Positions 1 through 7,761 of a stretch of 64,000 nt of DNA are shown piece after piece (position 1 is the stretch's first letter; every line of letters starts with the position of its first letter). Position numbers and translations under genes: made by a program. Source of the stretch: Paenibacillus sp. GP183 (lineage in GTDB: Bacteria > Bacillota > Bacilli > Paenibacillales > NBRC-103111); the NCBI RefSeq assembly GCF_900104695.1, contig NZ_FNSW01000001.1, forward strand, positions 2,232,001 to 2,296,000, in the 5' to 3' direction. Below the pieces are notes generated by a model. That model ran no database searches, had not been told where the DNA came from, and worked only from the letters and a program-made list of their open reading frames with translations.

Positions 1-831
1 TTGGAGCATAAAGAGGGCTTAAACCGGCAGGAGCAAGCACTGGCGAATTTTGTGATCGACCATGCGCAGCAGGTCGTCGGGATGGGTATCACAGAGCTGG
101 CCGAATGTTCGCAAACAAGTTCAGCCACCATTTCCCGTTTTTGCAAAACCTTTCATTTTCAAGGCTTTACGGATTTTAAAATGAAGCTTTCAGCTGAGCT
201 GGCCCTGCAAACCAATGAGCAATCGTACCAGGATATCCTTGCAGGCAATCCTCTGGATAAAATCATTGTCGCGATAGAAGCTAATCACACCAGGTCCATC
301 TCGGATACGACACGTCTGCTTGATCGCAAACAGCTGGGTCTTGCTCTGCAAGCATTGAATAATGCTAGGCAAATTGACCTTTATGGTGTGGCAACCTCGG
401 GTGTTGTAGCTCAAGACTTCTACCAAAAGCTCATCCGTATCGGTAAACGGACAACTTCATTTTCCGATCCGCATATGCAGATTACATCCGCATCCAACCT
501 GCAGCCCGGCGATGCGGCATTCGCCATTTCTTACTCCGGGGAGACGGATGAAACCATTCAATCCCTGATCTGCGCCAAAGAACACGGCGCGACAACGATC
601 AGCCTAACCAAATACGGTTCCAATCGATTGTCCAATCTGTCCGATATCCAACTTTTCACCTCCACGCTCGAGGAGGGCATGCGCCGGGGTGATATGGCGT
701 CAAGGATTGCTCAGCTGCATGTTATTGATATCCTTTTTACAAGCCTCGTTAGTGAGGATTTTAATAAACTCGTTCCCAGACTTGAGCAATCTTATCAAAT
801 GATTCACAAATACCGCAGCAAAGGAAAGTGA
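1..831 (+). CDS. MurR/RpiR-family transcriptional regulator (start at window edge)
   Basis: Sugar-phosphate-responsive repressor or activator that probably controls the nagB-nagA genes just downstream. The first ~75 residues form an RpiR-type helix-turn-helix (ITELAECSQTSSATISRFCK), and residues ~105-240 form a SIS sugar-isomerase domain with the IDLYGVATSG and AFAISYSGETDE loops typical of phosphosugar binding. The frame opens with TTG at base 1. The protein (276 aa) is close to family length, so few residues, if any, are missing, but the true start and any ribosome site lie at or beyond the edge. Only 7 bp separate it from nagB, so the three genes probably form one operon. The ligand is inferred to be glucosamine-6-P or GlcNAc-6-P. 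Confidence 0.9.
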   Translation: MEHKEGLNRQEQALANFVIDHAQQVVGMGITELAECSQTSSATISRFCKTFHFQGFTDFKMKLSAELALQTNEQSYQDILAGNPLDKIIVAIEANHTRSISDTTRLLDRKQLGLALQALNNARQIDLYGVATSGVVAQDFYQKLIRIGKRTTSFSDPHMQITSASNLQPGDAAFAISYSGETDETIQSLICAKEHGATTISLTKYGSNRLSNLSDIQLFTSTLEEGMRRGDMASRIAQLHVIDILFTSLVSEDFNKLVPRLEQSYQMIHKYRSKGK

Positions 832-838
832 GCCCACC

Positions 839-1567
839 GTGAATATTCATACTTTTAAAAATGAAAAAGAATTGAACGAGGCTGGTGCCGGAATTATAAC
901 CGGATTGGTCCAAATGCAGCCGAGCGCCGTGTTGGGCCTAGCCACCGGCGGAACGCCCGTAGGCATATATGAAGAGCTTGTCAAAGCACATAAAAAAGGC
1001 CATGTCAGCTTTAAAAAAGTGACAACCTTCAATCTCGATGAGTATGTCGGCGTACCTGAAAATCATCCGGAGAGCTATCATACTTATATGAAGCAGCATC
1101 TTTTTGATCATATTGATTTGCCCGCTGATCATGCTAATATACCGGACGGAAACGCTGCGAGTCTGGAGGAAGAATGTCTGAGATACAACCGGGAGTTGGA
1201 AAAAGCGAAACAGATCGATCTCCAGCTTTTGGGCATTGGCCATAACGGCCATATCGGCTTCAATGAACCGGATCACTCTTTGGTCAGCGGCACGCATGTA
1301 GTGAAATTGAAGCCGGAAACGCGATCGGCGAATGCTCGATATTTTGCTTCCATTGATGAGGTTCCTACTCATGCGCTTACGATGGGCGTGGGTACAATTC
1401 TAAAAGCCAAAAGCATCTTACTTGTCGTCCGAGGCGCGGATAAAGCGGATATCATCCACCGCGCTCTTACTGGTCCCATTCAAACTGAGCTGCCAGCCAC
1501 ATTACTTCAGACCCATCCCAATCTGGTCGTGCTGCTTGATGCCGATGCAGGGAGGTTGTTTGTATGA
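839..1567 (+). CDS. nagB: Glucosamine-6-phosphate deaminase
   Basis: Converts glucosamine-6-phosphate to fructose-6-phosphate and ammonia, the last step of GlcNAc catabolism. The 242-residue protein has the family length. Visible signatures are the phosphate loop LGLATGGTPVGIYEEL near residue 32, the catalytic FNLDEYVG (~residue 65) and the GIGHNGHIGFNEP motif (~residue 130). The start is GTG at 839, preceded by AGGAAAGTGAG as ribosome site. Its stop overlaps the nagA start in an ATGA at 1564-1567, so the two are translationally coupled. Confidence 0.97.
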   Translation: MNIHTFKNEKELNEAGAGIITGLVQMQPSAVLGLATGGTPVGIYEELVKAHKKGHVSFKKVTTFNLDEYVGVPENHPESYHTYMKQHLFDHIDLPADHANIPDGNAASLEEECLRYNRELEKAKQIDLQLLGIGHNGHIGFNEPDHSLVSGTHVVKLKPETRSANARYFASIDEVPTHALTMGVGTILKAKSILLVVRGADKADIIHRALTGPIQTELPATLLQTHPNLVVLLDADAGRLFV

Positions 1568-2784
1568 GTGAACATTTAAATCAAGTTCGAGAAGCTTCTT
1601 CGCCGGAGGACTTTGTCCTTGTTAACGCCAAGATTGTAACCGAGCAGAATGTGATCGAGCAAGGTGTCATTCGTGTGAGCCAGGGAAGCATCGCTTCCGT
1701 CGAAGAGCAAAGCCATGTCGATCTTGCCCGGATTAGCTCGAATACTCGTCTTATTGATGCAGATGGCGGCTGGGTGCTGCCCGGATTCATTGACGTTCAT
1801 GTTCACGGCGGCAACGGGGCCGACTTCATGGAAGCGAATCCAGAGACGCTGCGGACGATCACCCGCTTCCATGCAGCGGGGGGAACCACTTCGATGCTCG
1901 CCACCACCATGACGGCTCCCCGTCCAGACCTGGACCACGTCATCGCCGAGGTCAGCGACTTTATGAAGGGGCCCATGCCCTATACCCAACTGCTTGGCGT
2001 GCATCTGGAAGGCCCTTTTCTCTCGCCCAAGTGGCTGGGTGCGCAGAACCCCGCCAACATCGTGCCGCCGAATATCGGCTGGCTCGAGGATTGGCACGCC
2101 CGCTACCCCGGCATCGTGCGGCAGCTGACCTTGGCCCCCGAACGCGAGGGGGCCCTGGAGCTGATCGCGTGGCTGCGCGATCGAGGCATCGTGGCCGCAT
2201 GCGGACACACGGACGCCACCTACGCCGAGATCGAGGCGGCGGTGGCGGCGGGGCTCACGCATGCGGTCCATAGCTACAACGCGATGAAACCGCTGCATCA
2301 TCGCGAACCGGGCACCGTCGGTGCGGTGCTCACCGACGCGCGGATCGAAGCCGAAGTGATCGCCGATGGGCACCATGTGCATCCCGCGGCGATCCGGCTT
2401 CTCACCCAGGTGAAGCAGCAGAGGAACCTGCTGCTGATCACCGATGCCATGGCCGCCGCGGGGCTTGGCGACGGCGCGTACGAGCTTGGCGGGTTAGCCG
2501 TAACCGTCAAGGCGGGCGTGGCCCGCTTGACGGACGGCGGCAACCTCGCCGGGAGTACGCTGACGATGATCGACGCGCTGCGCTTCATGGTGCGCGAGGT
2601 CGGAGTCAGCGTGGCGGAAGCGAGCCGGTATGCCAGCGGCAACCCGGCGAAGTCGCTGGGCATCGCCGATCGGGTCGGCTCGATCGCCGCCGGCAAGCAG
2701 GCCGACTTGCTGCTGCTGAGCCGCGATCTGGAAATCCGGCGTCAATGGATACGCGGAAATGAAATTGTGTTTATTCGCCAATAA
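1564..2784 (+). CDS. nagA: N-acetylglucosamine-6-phosphate deacetylase
   Basis: Amidohydrolase that removes acetate from GlcNAc-6-phosphate and feeds NagB. The 406-residue protein shows the metal-binding HVHGGNGADFM motif (~residue 79), the HLEGPF glutamate segment, CGHTDATY, HAVHSYNAM and the catalytic aspartate in LITDAMAAAG. ATG overlaps the nagB stop by 4 bp. Bases from about 2000 to 2720 are clearly more GC-rich than the flanks, which also creates long spurious antisense frames. A terminator-like hairpin follows directly. Confidence 0.97.
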   Translation: MSEHLNQVREASSPEDFVLVNAKIVTEQNVIEQGVIRVSQGSIASVEEQSHVDLARISSNTRLIDADGGWVLPGFIDVHVHGGNGADFMEANPETLRTITRFHAAGGTTSMLATTMTAPRPDLDHVIAEVSDFMKGPMPYTQLLGVHLEGPFLSPKWLGAQNPANIVPPNIGWLEDWHARYPGIVRQLTLAPEREGALELIAWLRDRGIVAACGHTDATYAEIEAAVAAGLTHAVHSYNAMKPLHHREPGTVGAVLTDARIEAEVIADGHHVHPAAIRLLTQVKQQRNLLLITDAMAAAGLGDGAYELGGLAVTVKAGVARLTDGGNLAGSTLTMIDALRFMVREVGVSVAEASRYASGNPAKSLGIADRVGSIAAGKQADLLLLSRDLEIRRQWIRGNEIVFIRQ

Positions 2785-2827
2785 GAAAGCCTATTTCGTT
2801 GATCCGAAATTTGATACTTTCTTATTT
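2781..2827 (+). terminator. Rho-independent terminator after nagA
   Basis: ATAAGAAAG (2781-2789) pairs perfectly with CTTTCTTAT (2817-2825), with an inner TTTCG/CCGAAA stem. The T-rich tail is short and runs straight into the end of the insertion sequence, so the original tail may have been altered by that insertion. Confidence 0.6.
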
Positions 2828-2828
2828 A

Positions 2829-4290
2829 CTTGAGAGTTGCGATTTTCTTCGTGATAACCGAAAATAGACACACCTGTAGCAGGGAAGGTAATTCGACAGA
2901 TCAGGCGGATATTTTGAGATGCTTAAGGATGTCGAATAACGGCTTCTTCACCAAGGCTTGCTGATACACGTAAACGATGATCTGCCCGAAATACTCTTGC
3001 CGAATTCGGTACACCACATCTCCAAGCGTAAGATGTTTGTCGCTCTTCATCCAGTCCTGACGCTGAGATTCCAAGAAGTTCTGCGTCAGATACTGAATCG
3101 CCCAAAATCGCTGAATGCCTTCAAATGACAGCAATTGATATTGGTCAAAACCTAGCAGTTCCTTGAAATAGCGATAGCCCGTTTCAATGTTCCATCTCAC
3201 GTGATAGTAGCGTTGGATTGTAACGAGATCCAAGCTTAAATCCGTGCACAGGAGACAAACTTGAGGTTTGCTCGAAGGGGCATATTCATCTTTCCAAGAC
3301 AGCAAAGCCTTGACGTTTTCCATTTCGCTTAACGGACCTTCATATTCATAAATCCAGTACGTCCCCTGACTTTCCACCGTAACGGAGCGTAGGTCAGACT
3401 TGCGAAGGTACTGGACAGCGAAATCAGCCATGGAGATCGTTACGCCGCTGACGCAGATCAGTCGGTTGGTCTTGACGGCAGCGATGACATGGAATCCCTT
3501 GCGGTTACAGCTATTTATGATCTTCTCGCTGGTGTACCAGCTATCCATGAGCACGTAAACCTGCTCATCCTGCGTAGCCGGAAATGCCTCGATCATCTCG
3601 ACGGCAAGATCGTTCTTGCTTTTGAAAGTCAAGCCATGGTTCGTGCAATATTCTTCACGGTAGTAAGGACGGAAATCCCAGGCATAGGAACTGCCCTCGC
3701 TTACTACGTGGGCCGTGACAACGCAGTGGCACCAGATCGATTTTCCATCCTCGTGAGAATATTGAAAACTGAGAGCTTCCATTTTCTTGGTTGATGGTTC
3801 TTTCTTGCAGTAAGAGTCATCCACGATGAAAAATACAAGACGCCTTGCATCACCATTCTTCATGCGCTTTGCCCGGATTTTCTCTATGACGAATTGCATA
3901 CGCCTGCGCTGCATGCGATTGACGCACCAAGGCGCATGATTCAGAAAGTTGGTGATACTGCTCAGATGACAATCTTGTCTGGCAGCGTTTCGGATCTGCG
4001 TAATGTTCTTGCGTCCGGCACAAAGAATGATGCCATGAACGAGCGTAAACAAGTGATTCAATTGGGGTTTAGAAAACTCCAACTTCAGCGCTAAAATGAA
4101 CTTGACGATCGGCAGGTAGAGGGATACCATGGAATTGGGACATCTCCTTTATCTGGAAAAATTGGCTCCGTGACCGTCAATTTCTCCACAAAGGGTCGAT
4201 GTCCTTCTTCTATTTAGCCGTTCGACGAAGGATCTAAAAACTCGGCTTTAACTCGGCTTTATCGACAACAGGATTTTTGCAACACTCAAG
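2829..4290 (-). mobile_element. IS4/IS701-like insertion sequence, ~1.46 kb
   Basis: A transposase gene is bracketed by imperfect terminal inverted repeats. The left end reads CTTGAGAGTTGCGATTTTC and the right end, reverse-complemented, CTTGAGTGTTGCAAAAATC. The trinucleotide TTA lies outside both ends (2826-2828 and 4291-4293) and is a possible but weak target duplication; extending to four bases gives TTTA versus TTAA, so it is not exact. The element sits between the nagA terminator and a truncated surface-protein gene. Family assignment is from transposase appearance only. Confidence 0.8.
2901..4130 (-). CDS. DDE transposase, IS4/IS701-like
   Basis: Intact 409-residue transposase, the only gene of the insertion sequence. 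Candidate catalytic acidic residues are the Asp of FIVDDSYCK (~residue 103), the Asp of VLMDSWYTSEK (~residue 196) and the Glu of RWNIETGYRYFKELLG, a YREK-like signature typical of the IS4 superfamily. The ATG at 4130 is preceded by GGAGATG at 10 nt spacing. No frameshift or stop interrupts the frame, so it may still be active. Confidence 0.88.
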   Translation of the reverse strand: MVSLYLPIVKFILALKLEFSKPQLNHLFTLVHGIILCAGRKNITQIRNAARQDCHLSSITNFLNHAPWCVNRMQRRRMQFVIEKIRAKRMKNGDARRLVFFIVDDSYCKKEPSTKKMEALSFQYSHEDGKSIWCHCVVTAHVVSEGSSYAWDFRPYYREEYCTNHGLTFKSKNDLAVEMIEAFPATQDEQVYVLMDSWYTSEKIINSCNRKGFHVIAAVKTNRLICVSGVTISMADFAVQYLRKSDLRSVTVESQGTYWIYEYEGPLSEMENVKALLSWKDEYAPSSKPQVCLLCTDLSLDLVTIQRYYHVRWNIETGYRYFKELLGFDQYQLLSFEGIQRFWAIQYLTQNFLESQRQDWMKSDKHLTLGDVVYRIRQEYFGQIIVYVYQQALVKKPLFDILKHLKISA

Positions 4291-5067
4291 TTAAACATTT
4301 ATAAAGAGCGAGAATATGCTGAAAATCAATATTTTGGTAATTTGTTTATATTTGGCGGTGCTTTGGCTCCAAGCTTCGATCCGGGAATTACTGAATACCA
4401 AATATATGCGGATGAATTGAATAAATCGATCAATCTGCTGCCCTTTCAGGTTTCGAGCAAGGTCCAATTGAACATAGCGGGAGAAGGAGTTAAATCCACT
4501 TTCACTGACGGAGTTTTTCATATAGATATCAATGGGATTTCATCTTTTAAATTGGAAGTACGTTCTTTGGAAAACAAAACCCTGTTGAAAACCTATCAAT
4601 TCAGCATCAGCAATTGGCTCTCTCTTGCAGCAGCTCATGCAGATGGAACCGAAGCCGTACTGATCCTGAAGAAAGAGTTGGATACCACGTATGTAATGGA
4701 TCCTGCCCGATTTGCGTTTGATCAGGCTGGCGTCACAGTTATGGGGGCTCAGTATGATATGCAAGATACGACACATCATACGATCCGTCTAAAAATGAGC
4801 ACGAACAAGGGATTAGCACCCAATGTCAACACGATAAAACTTAATGCCGAGGAAGCTGCCCGGACCTTGGATGGAAATCCAATCAGCTTTAAAAATGCAC
4901 CCGTTATTAGTCCCGAAACCAATGCCGCACTTCGCCATCAACTGGATCCTCGGCAGAACGGAATCCATATCGATGATATTGTTACCTTCATTGAAACCAG
5001 GACGGATGTAAACGGTGATGGTATATTTGATCAATATGATGTACTCTGGCTGCTCAAGCAAATATAA
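4291..5067 (+). pseudogene. 3' remnant of a surface protein (cadherin-like beta-sandwich plus dockerin-like end)
   Basis: The reading frame is open across the right end of the insertion sequence (from about 4252) with no convincing start or ribosome site, so this is the 3' part of a larger gene. The first ~40 residues (GGALAPSFDPGITEYQIYAD) match the opening strand pattern of cadherin-like beta-sandwich domains found in Paenibacillus surface proteins. The C-terminus has one EF-hand-like loop, DVNGDGIFDQYD, followed by a helix, like half a type I dockerin. No matching 5' part exists on the other side of the element, which implies a deletion as well as an insertion. A TTG at 4342 could be a start but lacks a good ribosome site. 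Confidence 0.75.
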
Positions 5068-5084
5068 TTTTCGCGCAAAAAATA

Positions 5085-5128
5085 CCCGTCATGCGTTCCT
5101 TCTGGAATCCATGACGGGCTTTTATTTT
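5085..5128 (+). terminator. Rho-independent terminator
   Basis: CCCGTCATG (5085-5093) pairs perfectly with CATGACGGG (5110-5118), followed by CTTTTATTTT. It ends the truncated surface-protein gene. Confidence 0.9.
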
Positions 5129-5154
5129 CCGATTCGATTCTCCATCACTATGTT

Positions 5155-6078
5155 TCAGTATAAAGTTCTCCACATATAGAAGGTAATGTACCCCGCCCAG
5201 TTCCCCCATTCCGCAAAAAGCAAACGGAGCTCTTCAAGCGTTGGCTTTCTATCCAGTCCAAGCAGATGACGAACCGCATTGTGCAGCCCCACATCAGCTA
5301 TCAAAAACGCAGAAGGATCCCTCAAACAACGCATCATTGCATAATTGGCTGTCCATGGTCCGATTCCCCGTATGGAAGTTAATTCTTTTTCCGCCAGCTT
5401 AAAATTACCCCATTGCAGTAAATGTTCTTTGGACAATCGTCCATCAGCCATCCTTCCGGCAACTTCCAGGATATATTCGGATTTATTGCGTGTAAGCTGC
5501 AGCGGCATCAGCTGTTCAATGGTGAGCGCTGCGATATCCTTGGGATCGGGGAAGATCCATAATTGTCGCCCTTCCCATTCCATAAAACGGCCGTAGGCTT
5601 CTACAAATCTTTTTTTGAGCATATAGGCAAAAGGAAGATTAATCTGCTGCCCCATAATCCCCCAGCACAGGGATTCGAACAAATCCGGGATTCCCATAAT
5701 CCGCAATCCATAGAACCGCTGGACCAAACTGTCCAGGAGCGGATACCCTTCAGCCATCTGATAAAAGGGCTTGATATCCGTATCCAAATCAAACCAATCC
5801 CTTACATACCGAACCGTCTGCTCACAAAGGTCCCTGGGTGGAAGCTGATCTCTTCCAAGGAATCGAACCTGGAGCTCCGAGCTATTTTCGCTGCTGATTT
5901 CCAAAAGGACATCTTGATTGCCGATCCTTGCAGCTTTTATGACTTTGTCGTCCTCCAAATGGAACATGCACTCCAGCGGCGATCTTGCCAAATAGGCCAG
6001 ATTTATCGCATATTGAAACTCTTTTGGCGAAGGTATGGTTATAAATGGTGTTTCACTGCTGGTTGTTACTAGATCCAT
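5155..6078 (-). CDS. DNA-3-methyladenine glycosylase II, AlkA-type
   Basis: Base-excision repair glycosylase that removes alkylated purines. The 307-residue protein has an AlkA-type N-terminal beta domain (1-~110), then the HhH-GPD fold: FESLCWGIMGQQIN (~residue 140), the helix-hairpin-helix LTSIRGIGPWTANYAMMRC (~235-255) and the downstream Asp in FLIADVGLHNAVR, the expected catalytic position. ATG at 6078 follows GAGGTG. It is a single gene, with cotJC downstream on the same strand after a gap of ~150 bp in which no clear terminator was seen on this side. Confidence 0.9.
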   Translation of the reverse strand: MDLVTTSSETPFITIPSPKEFQYAINLAYLARSPLECMFHLEDDKVIKAARIGNQDVLLEISSENSSELQVRFLGRDQLPPRDLCEQTVRYVRDWFDLDTDIKPFYQMAEGYPLLDSLVQRFYGLRIMGIPDLFESLCWGIMGQQINLPFAYMLKKRFVEAYGRFMEWEGRQLWIFPDPKDIAALTIEQLMPLQLTRNKSEYILEVAGRMADGRLSKEHLLQWGNFKLAEKELTSIRGIGPWTANYAMMRCLRDPSAFLIADVGLHNAVRHLLGLDRKPTLEELRLLFAEWGNWAGYITFYMWRTLY

Positions 6079-6231
6079 TCTATCTGCACCTCGCTTTCAT
6101 CCATTTAAGTATATATCATATCTGCCCCAAATCACCCACCATCTACTGTTCAATTCTTGCTTTCTTATTCGTTAAGTACAAAAAAAGACCCAAAGCAATT
6201 AAGCTTCGAGTCTTAAATATGTGACGACCCT

Positions 6232-6801
6232 TTAAAATACCTTTTGCCGCTCCCGATCCTCCTTCAAAATTTCTACGGCTTCGCGGAAGCGGAGTGAATG
6301 TATCACTTCTCGTTCGCGGAGAAACTTGAGGCCGTCCTGAAGATCGACATCATCCGTCATATCTATCAGCCACTGGTAGGTGGCACGCGCCTTTTCTTCG
6401 GCTGCAATATCCTCATAGAGATCCGCAATGGGGTCTCCTTTAGCCTGTATGTACGCAGCTGTCCAAGGGACGCCGGCGGCATTTTCATAAAACAATGCCT
6501 TCCCATGCTGTACATAATGATCGTCCAACCCCGCAGCCTTTAATTGATCTACATTTAAGTCCTTGGTCAGTTTATAGACCATTGTGGCAATCATTTCCAA
6601 ATGAGCAAATTCCTCTGTGCCGATATCCGTCAATAGTCCGATCACCCTATCCGGAATCGAATATCGCTGATTCAAATAGCGCAGTGCCGCGGCCAGTTCC
6701 CCATCCGCACCGCCATACTGCTCCAACAGCAGCTTCGCCATGCGCGGATCGCATTTGCTTACTTTTACAGGATACTGCAGCTTCTTTTCATAAATCCACA
6801 T
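6232..6801 (-). CDS. cotJC: Spore coat protein CotJC (manganese-catalase-like)
   Basis: Spore-coat component of the Mn-catalase ferritin-like family. The 189-residue protein has paired carboxylate/His helices: LLLEQYGGADGELAAALRYL, DIGTEEFAHLEMIATMVY (ExxH) and EDIAAEEKARATYQWLI, which can build a di-metal centre. It is the last gene of cotJA-cotJB-cotJC, 18 bp after cotJB. In B. subtilis the operon is expressed in the mother cell under SigE; that regulation is assumed here. Confidence 0.95.
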   Translation of the reverse strand: MWIYEKKLQYPVKVSKCDPRMAKLLLEQYGGADGELAAALRYLNQRYSIPDRVIGLLTDIGTEEFAHLEMIATMVYKLTKDLNVDQLKAAGLDDHYVQHGKALFYENAAGVPWTAAYIQAKGDPIADLYEDIAAEEKARATYQWLIDMTDDVDLQDGLKFLREREVIHSLRFREAVEILKEDRERQKVF

Positions 6802-6819
6802 CTATCTGTCTCCTCTCTC

Positions 6820-7083
6820 TTAAACCTGCCAAGGCCACGGAGTTTCCACCCACTGCCAGGGCTGTTTCGTAAAGCTTTGGCCAAAATGCTTCATCGGTCC
6901 AAATTCAAGCTCGAATTGATAGCACAGCTGCATCCTTTTTTGCGCGAATTGGTTGTATTGCTGAAGAGAGGCCAGATCATCCGGGTGTGTATCCAAATAT
7001 AAATTAAGCTCCACCAACACAAAATCCACCGCCTGCAAATCATACAGGCTTCTATAATAAGCTTCGGGCATGGGGTTGCTCAT
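6820..7083 (-). CDS. cotJB: Spore coat protein CotJB
   Basis: Small coat protein (87 aa) of the CotJB family, recognised by YYRSLYDLQAVDFVLVELNL and a Trp/Pro-rich tail (PWQWVETPWPWQV). The start overlaps the cotJA stop by 4 bp (ATGA at 7080-7083), so translation is coupled. It acts with CotJA and CotJC in coat assembly. Confidence 0.95.
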   Translation of the reverse strand: MSNPMPEAYYRSLYDLQAVDFVLVELNLYLDTHPDDLASLQQYNQFAQKRMQLCYQFELEFGPMKHFGQSFTKQPWQWVETPWPWQV

Positions 7084-7304
7084 TCACTTGTTCTCCCTTC
7101 GAATATCTTGGATTCATATGGGCTGTATAAGGGTGGCCATAATGTGCCAAGCTTTAAAGCTTCGTAGGGACTGAACTGCGGGAGCCCCGGCGGTTGAAAG
7201 GGGACGTATAGCTCAATGGGTGTATTGTAGTCTTTTACCCGCTGCGGGGGACAGGGGTCGTAGGGACTGATATACGGGTGGTAGAATTTCGTTTCATTGC
7301 TCAT
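7080..7304 (-). CDS. cotJA: Spore coat-associated protein CotJA
   Basis: First gene of the operon. The 74-residue protein is Pro/Tyr-rich (YHPYISPYDPCPPQ, ELYVPFQPPGLPQFSPYEALKLGTLWPPLYSPY), the normal CotJA pattern. AGGAGGACTC lies just upstream of the ATG at 7304. On the minus strand about 40 bp further upstream there is a CATATAGAT that loosely resembles a SigE -10 box, but no convincing -35 partner was found. Confidence 0.93.
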   Translation of the reverse strand: MSNETKFYHPYISPYDPCPPQRVKDYNTPIELYVPFQPPGLPQFSPYEALKLGTLWPPLYSPYESKIFEGRTSE

Positions 7305-7410
7305 GGCGAGTCCTCCTATTCTTCAAAATTAGATCTGTTATTTATCTATATGGCTGGGAAACTTGTCTAATAACGATAAGTCACAAAAAGATTTGGGTTC
7401 GTGTTTGCAG

Positions 7411-7512
7411 GTGCGGATTTGGAGGGGGCAAGAGGGTAGTTGGGTGGGTGGGGTTAGTTAGGTGGGGTCGGTGGGTTGGCAGGTACGGGTGTTTGGCGAT
7501 GGATGTGGGGCG
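7411..7512. other. G-rich tract with G-quadruplex potential
   Basis: The plus strand carries many short G runs (GGGGG, GGG, GGG, GGG, GGGG, GGGG, GGG) separated by 1-7 bases between about 7421 and 7475, with G-rich sequence to ~7512. This satisfies the usual four-run G-quadruplex pattern. It sits upstream of cotJA, in a non-coding gap of about 400 bp between cotJA and the CorC-like gene. Confidence 0.6.
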
Positions 7513-7525
7513 TTAAGATTGTATT

Positions 7526-7698
7526 ATGTACACTGTTTTTTTAGAATTTGTTTAAAATGAGTTCGAACAATGCAATTTGTACACTATTTTCGAGAAATCT
7601 TGCTCTACAAGGCTTCGATCCCGAATTGATTGTACGTTTTACACTGTTCGCAAATCCTGGTGGTTATCTCTAGATTACATTGTACAAAATGCATTGTT
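7526..7698. repeat. Degenerate TGTACAC-type intergenic repeats
   Basis: Four related copies are spaced about 50 bp apart: ATGTACACTGTTTT (~7526), TTGTACACTATTTT (~7577), TTGTACGTTTTACACTGTT (~7629) and TTGTACAAAATGCATTGTT (~7679). They fill the rest of the gap upstream of cotJA. No coding sequence is seen. Function is unknown. Confidence 0.45.
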
Positions 7699-7714
7699 AA
7701 TCGCCGCCAACCGC

Positions 7715-7742
7715 AAAAAAGGACAGCCGGTAAGCCATCCTT
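7715..7742 (-). terminator. Rho-independent terminator of the CorC-like gene
   Basis: On the minus strand AAGGATGGC and GGCTGTCCTT form a stem with G-U pairs around a TACC-type loop, followed by TTTTTT. It lies 20 bp past the stop of the gene at 7762. Confidence 0.75.
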
Positions 7743-7761
7743 AAGTTTAGTTCTAGATATC

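Noticed and set aside
1576-2382. Long antisense frame (268 codons) within nagA
   Set aside because: It is a by-product of high GC in nagA; no ribosome site, no recognisable protein, and nagA itself is clearly coding.
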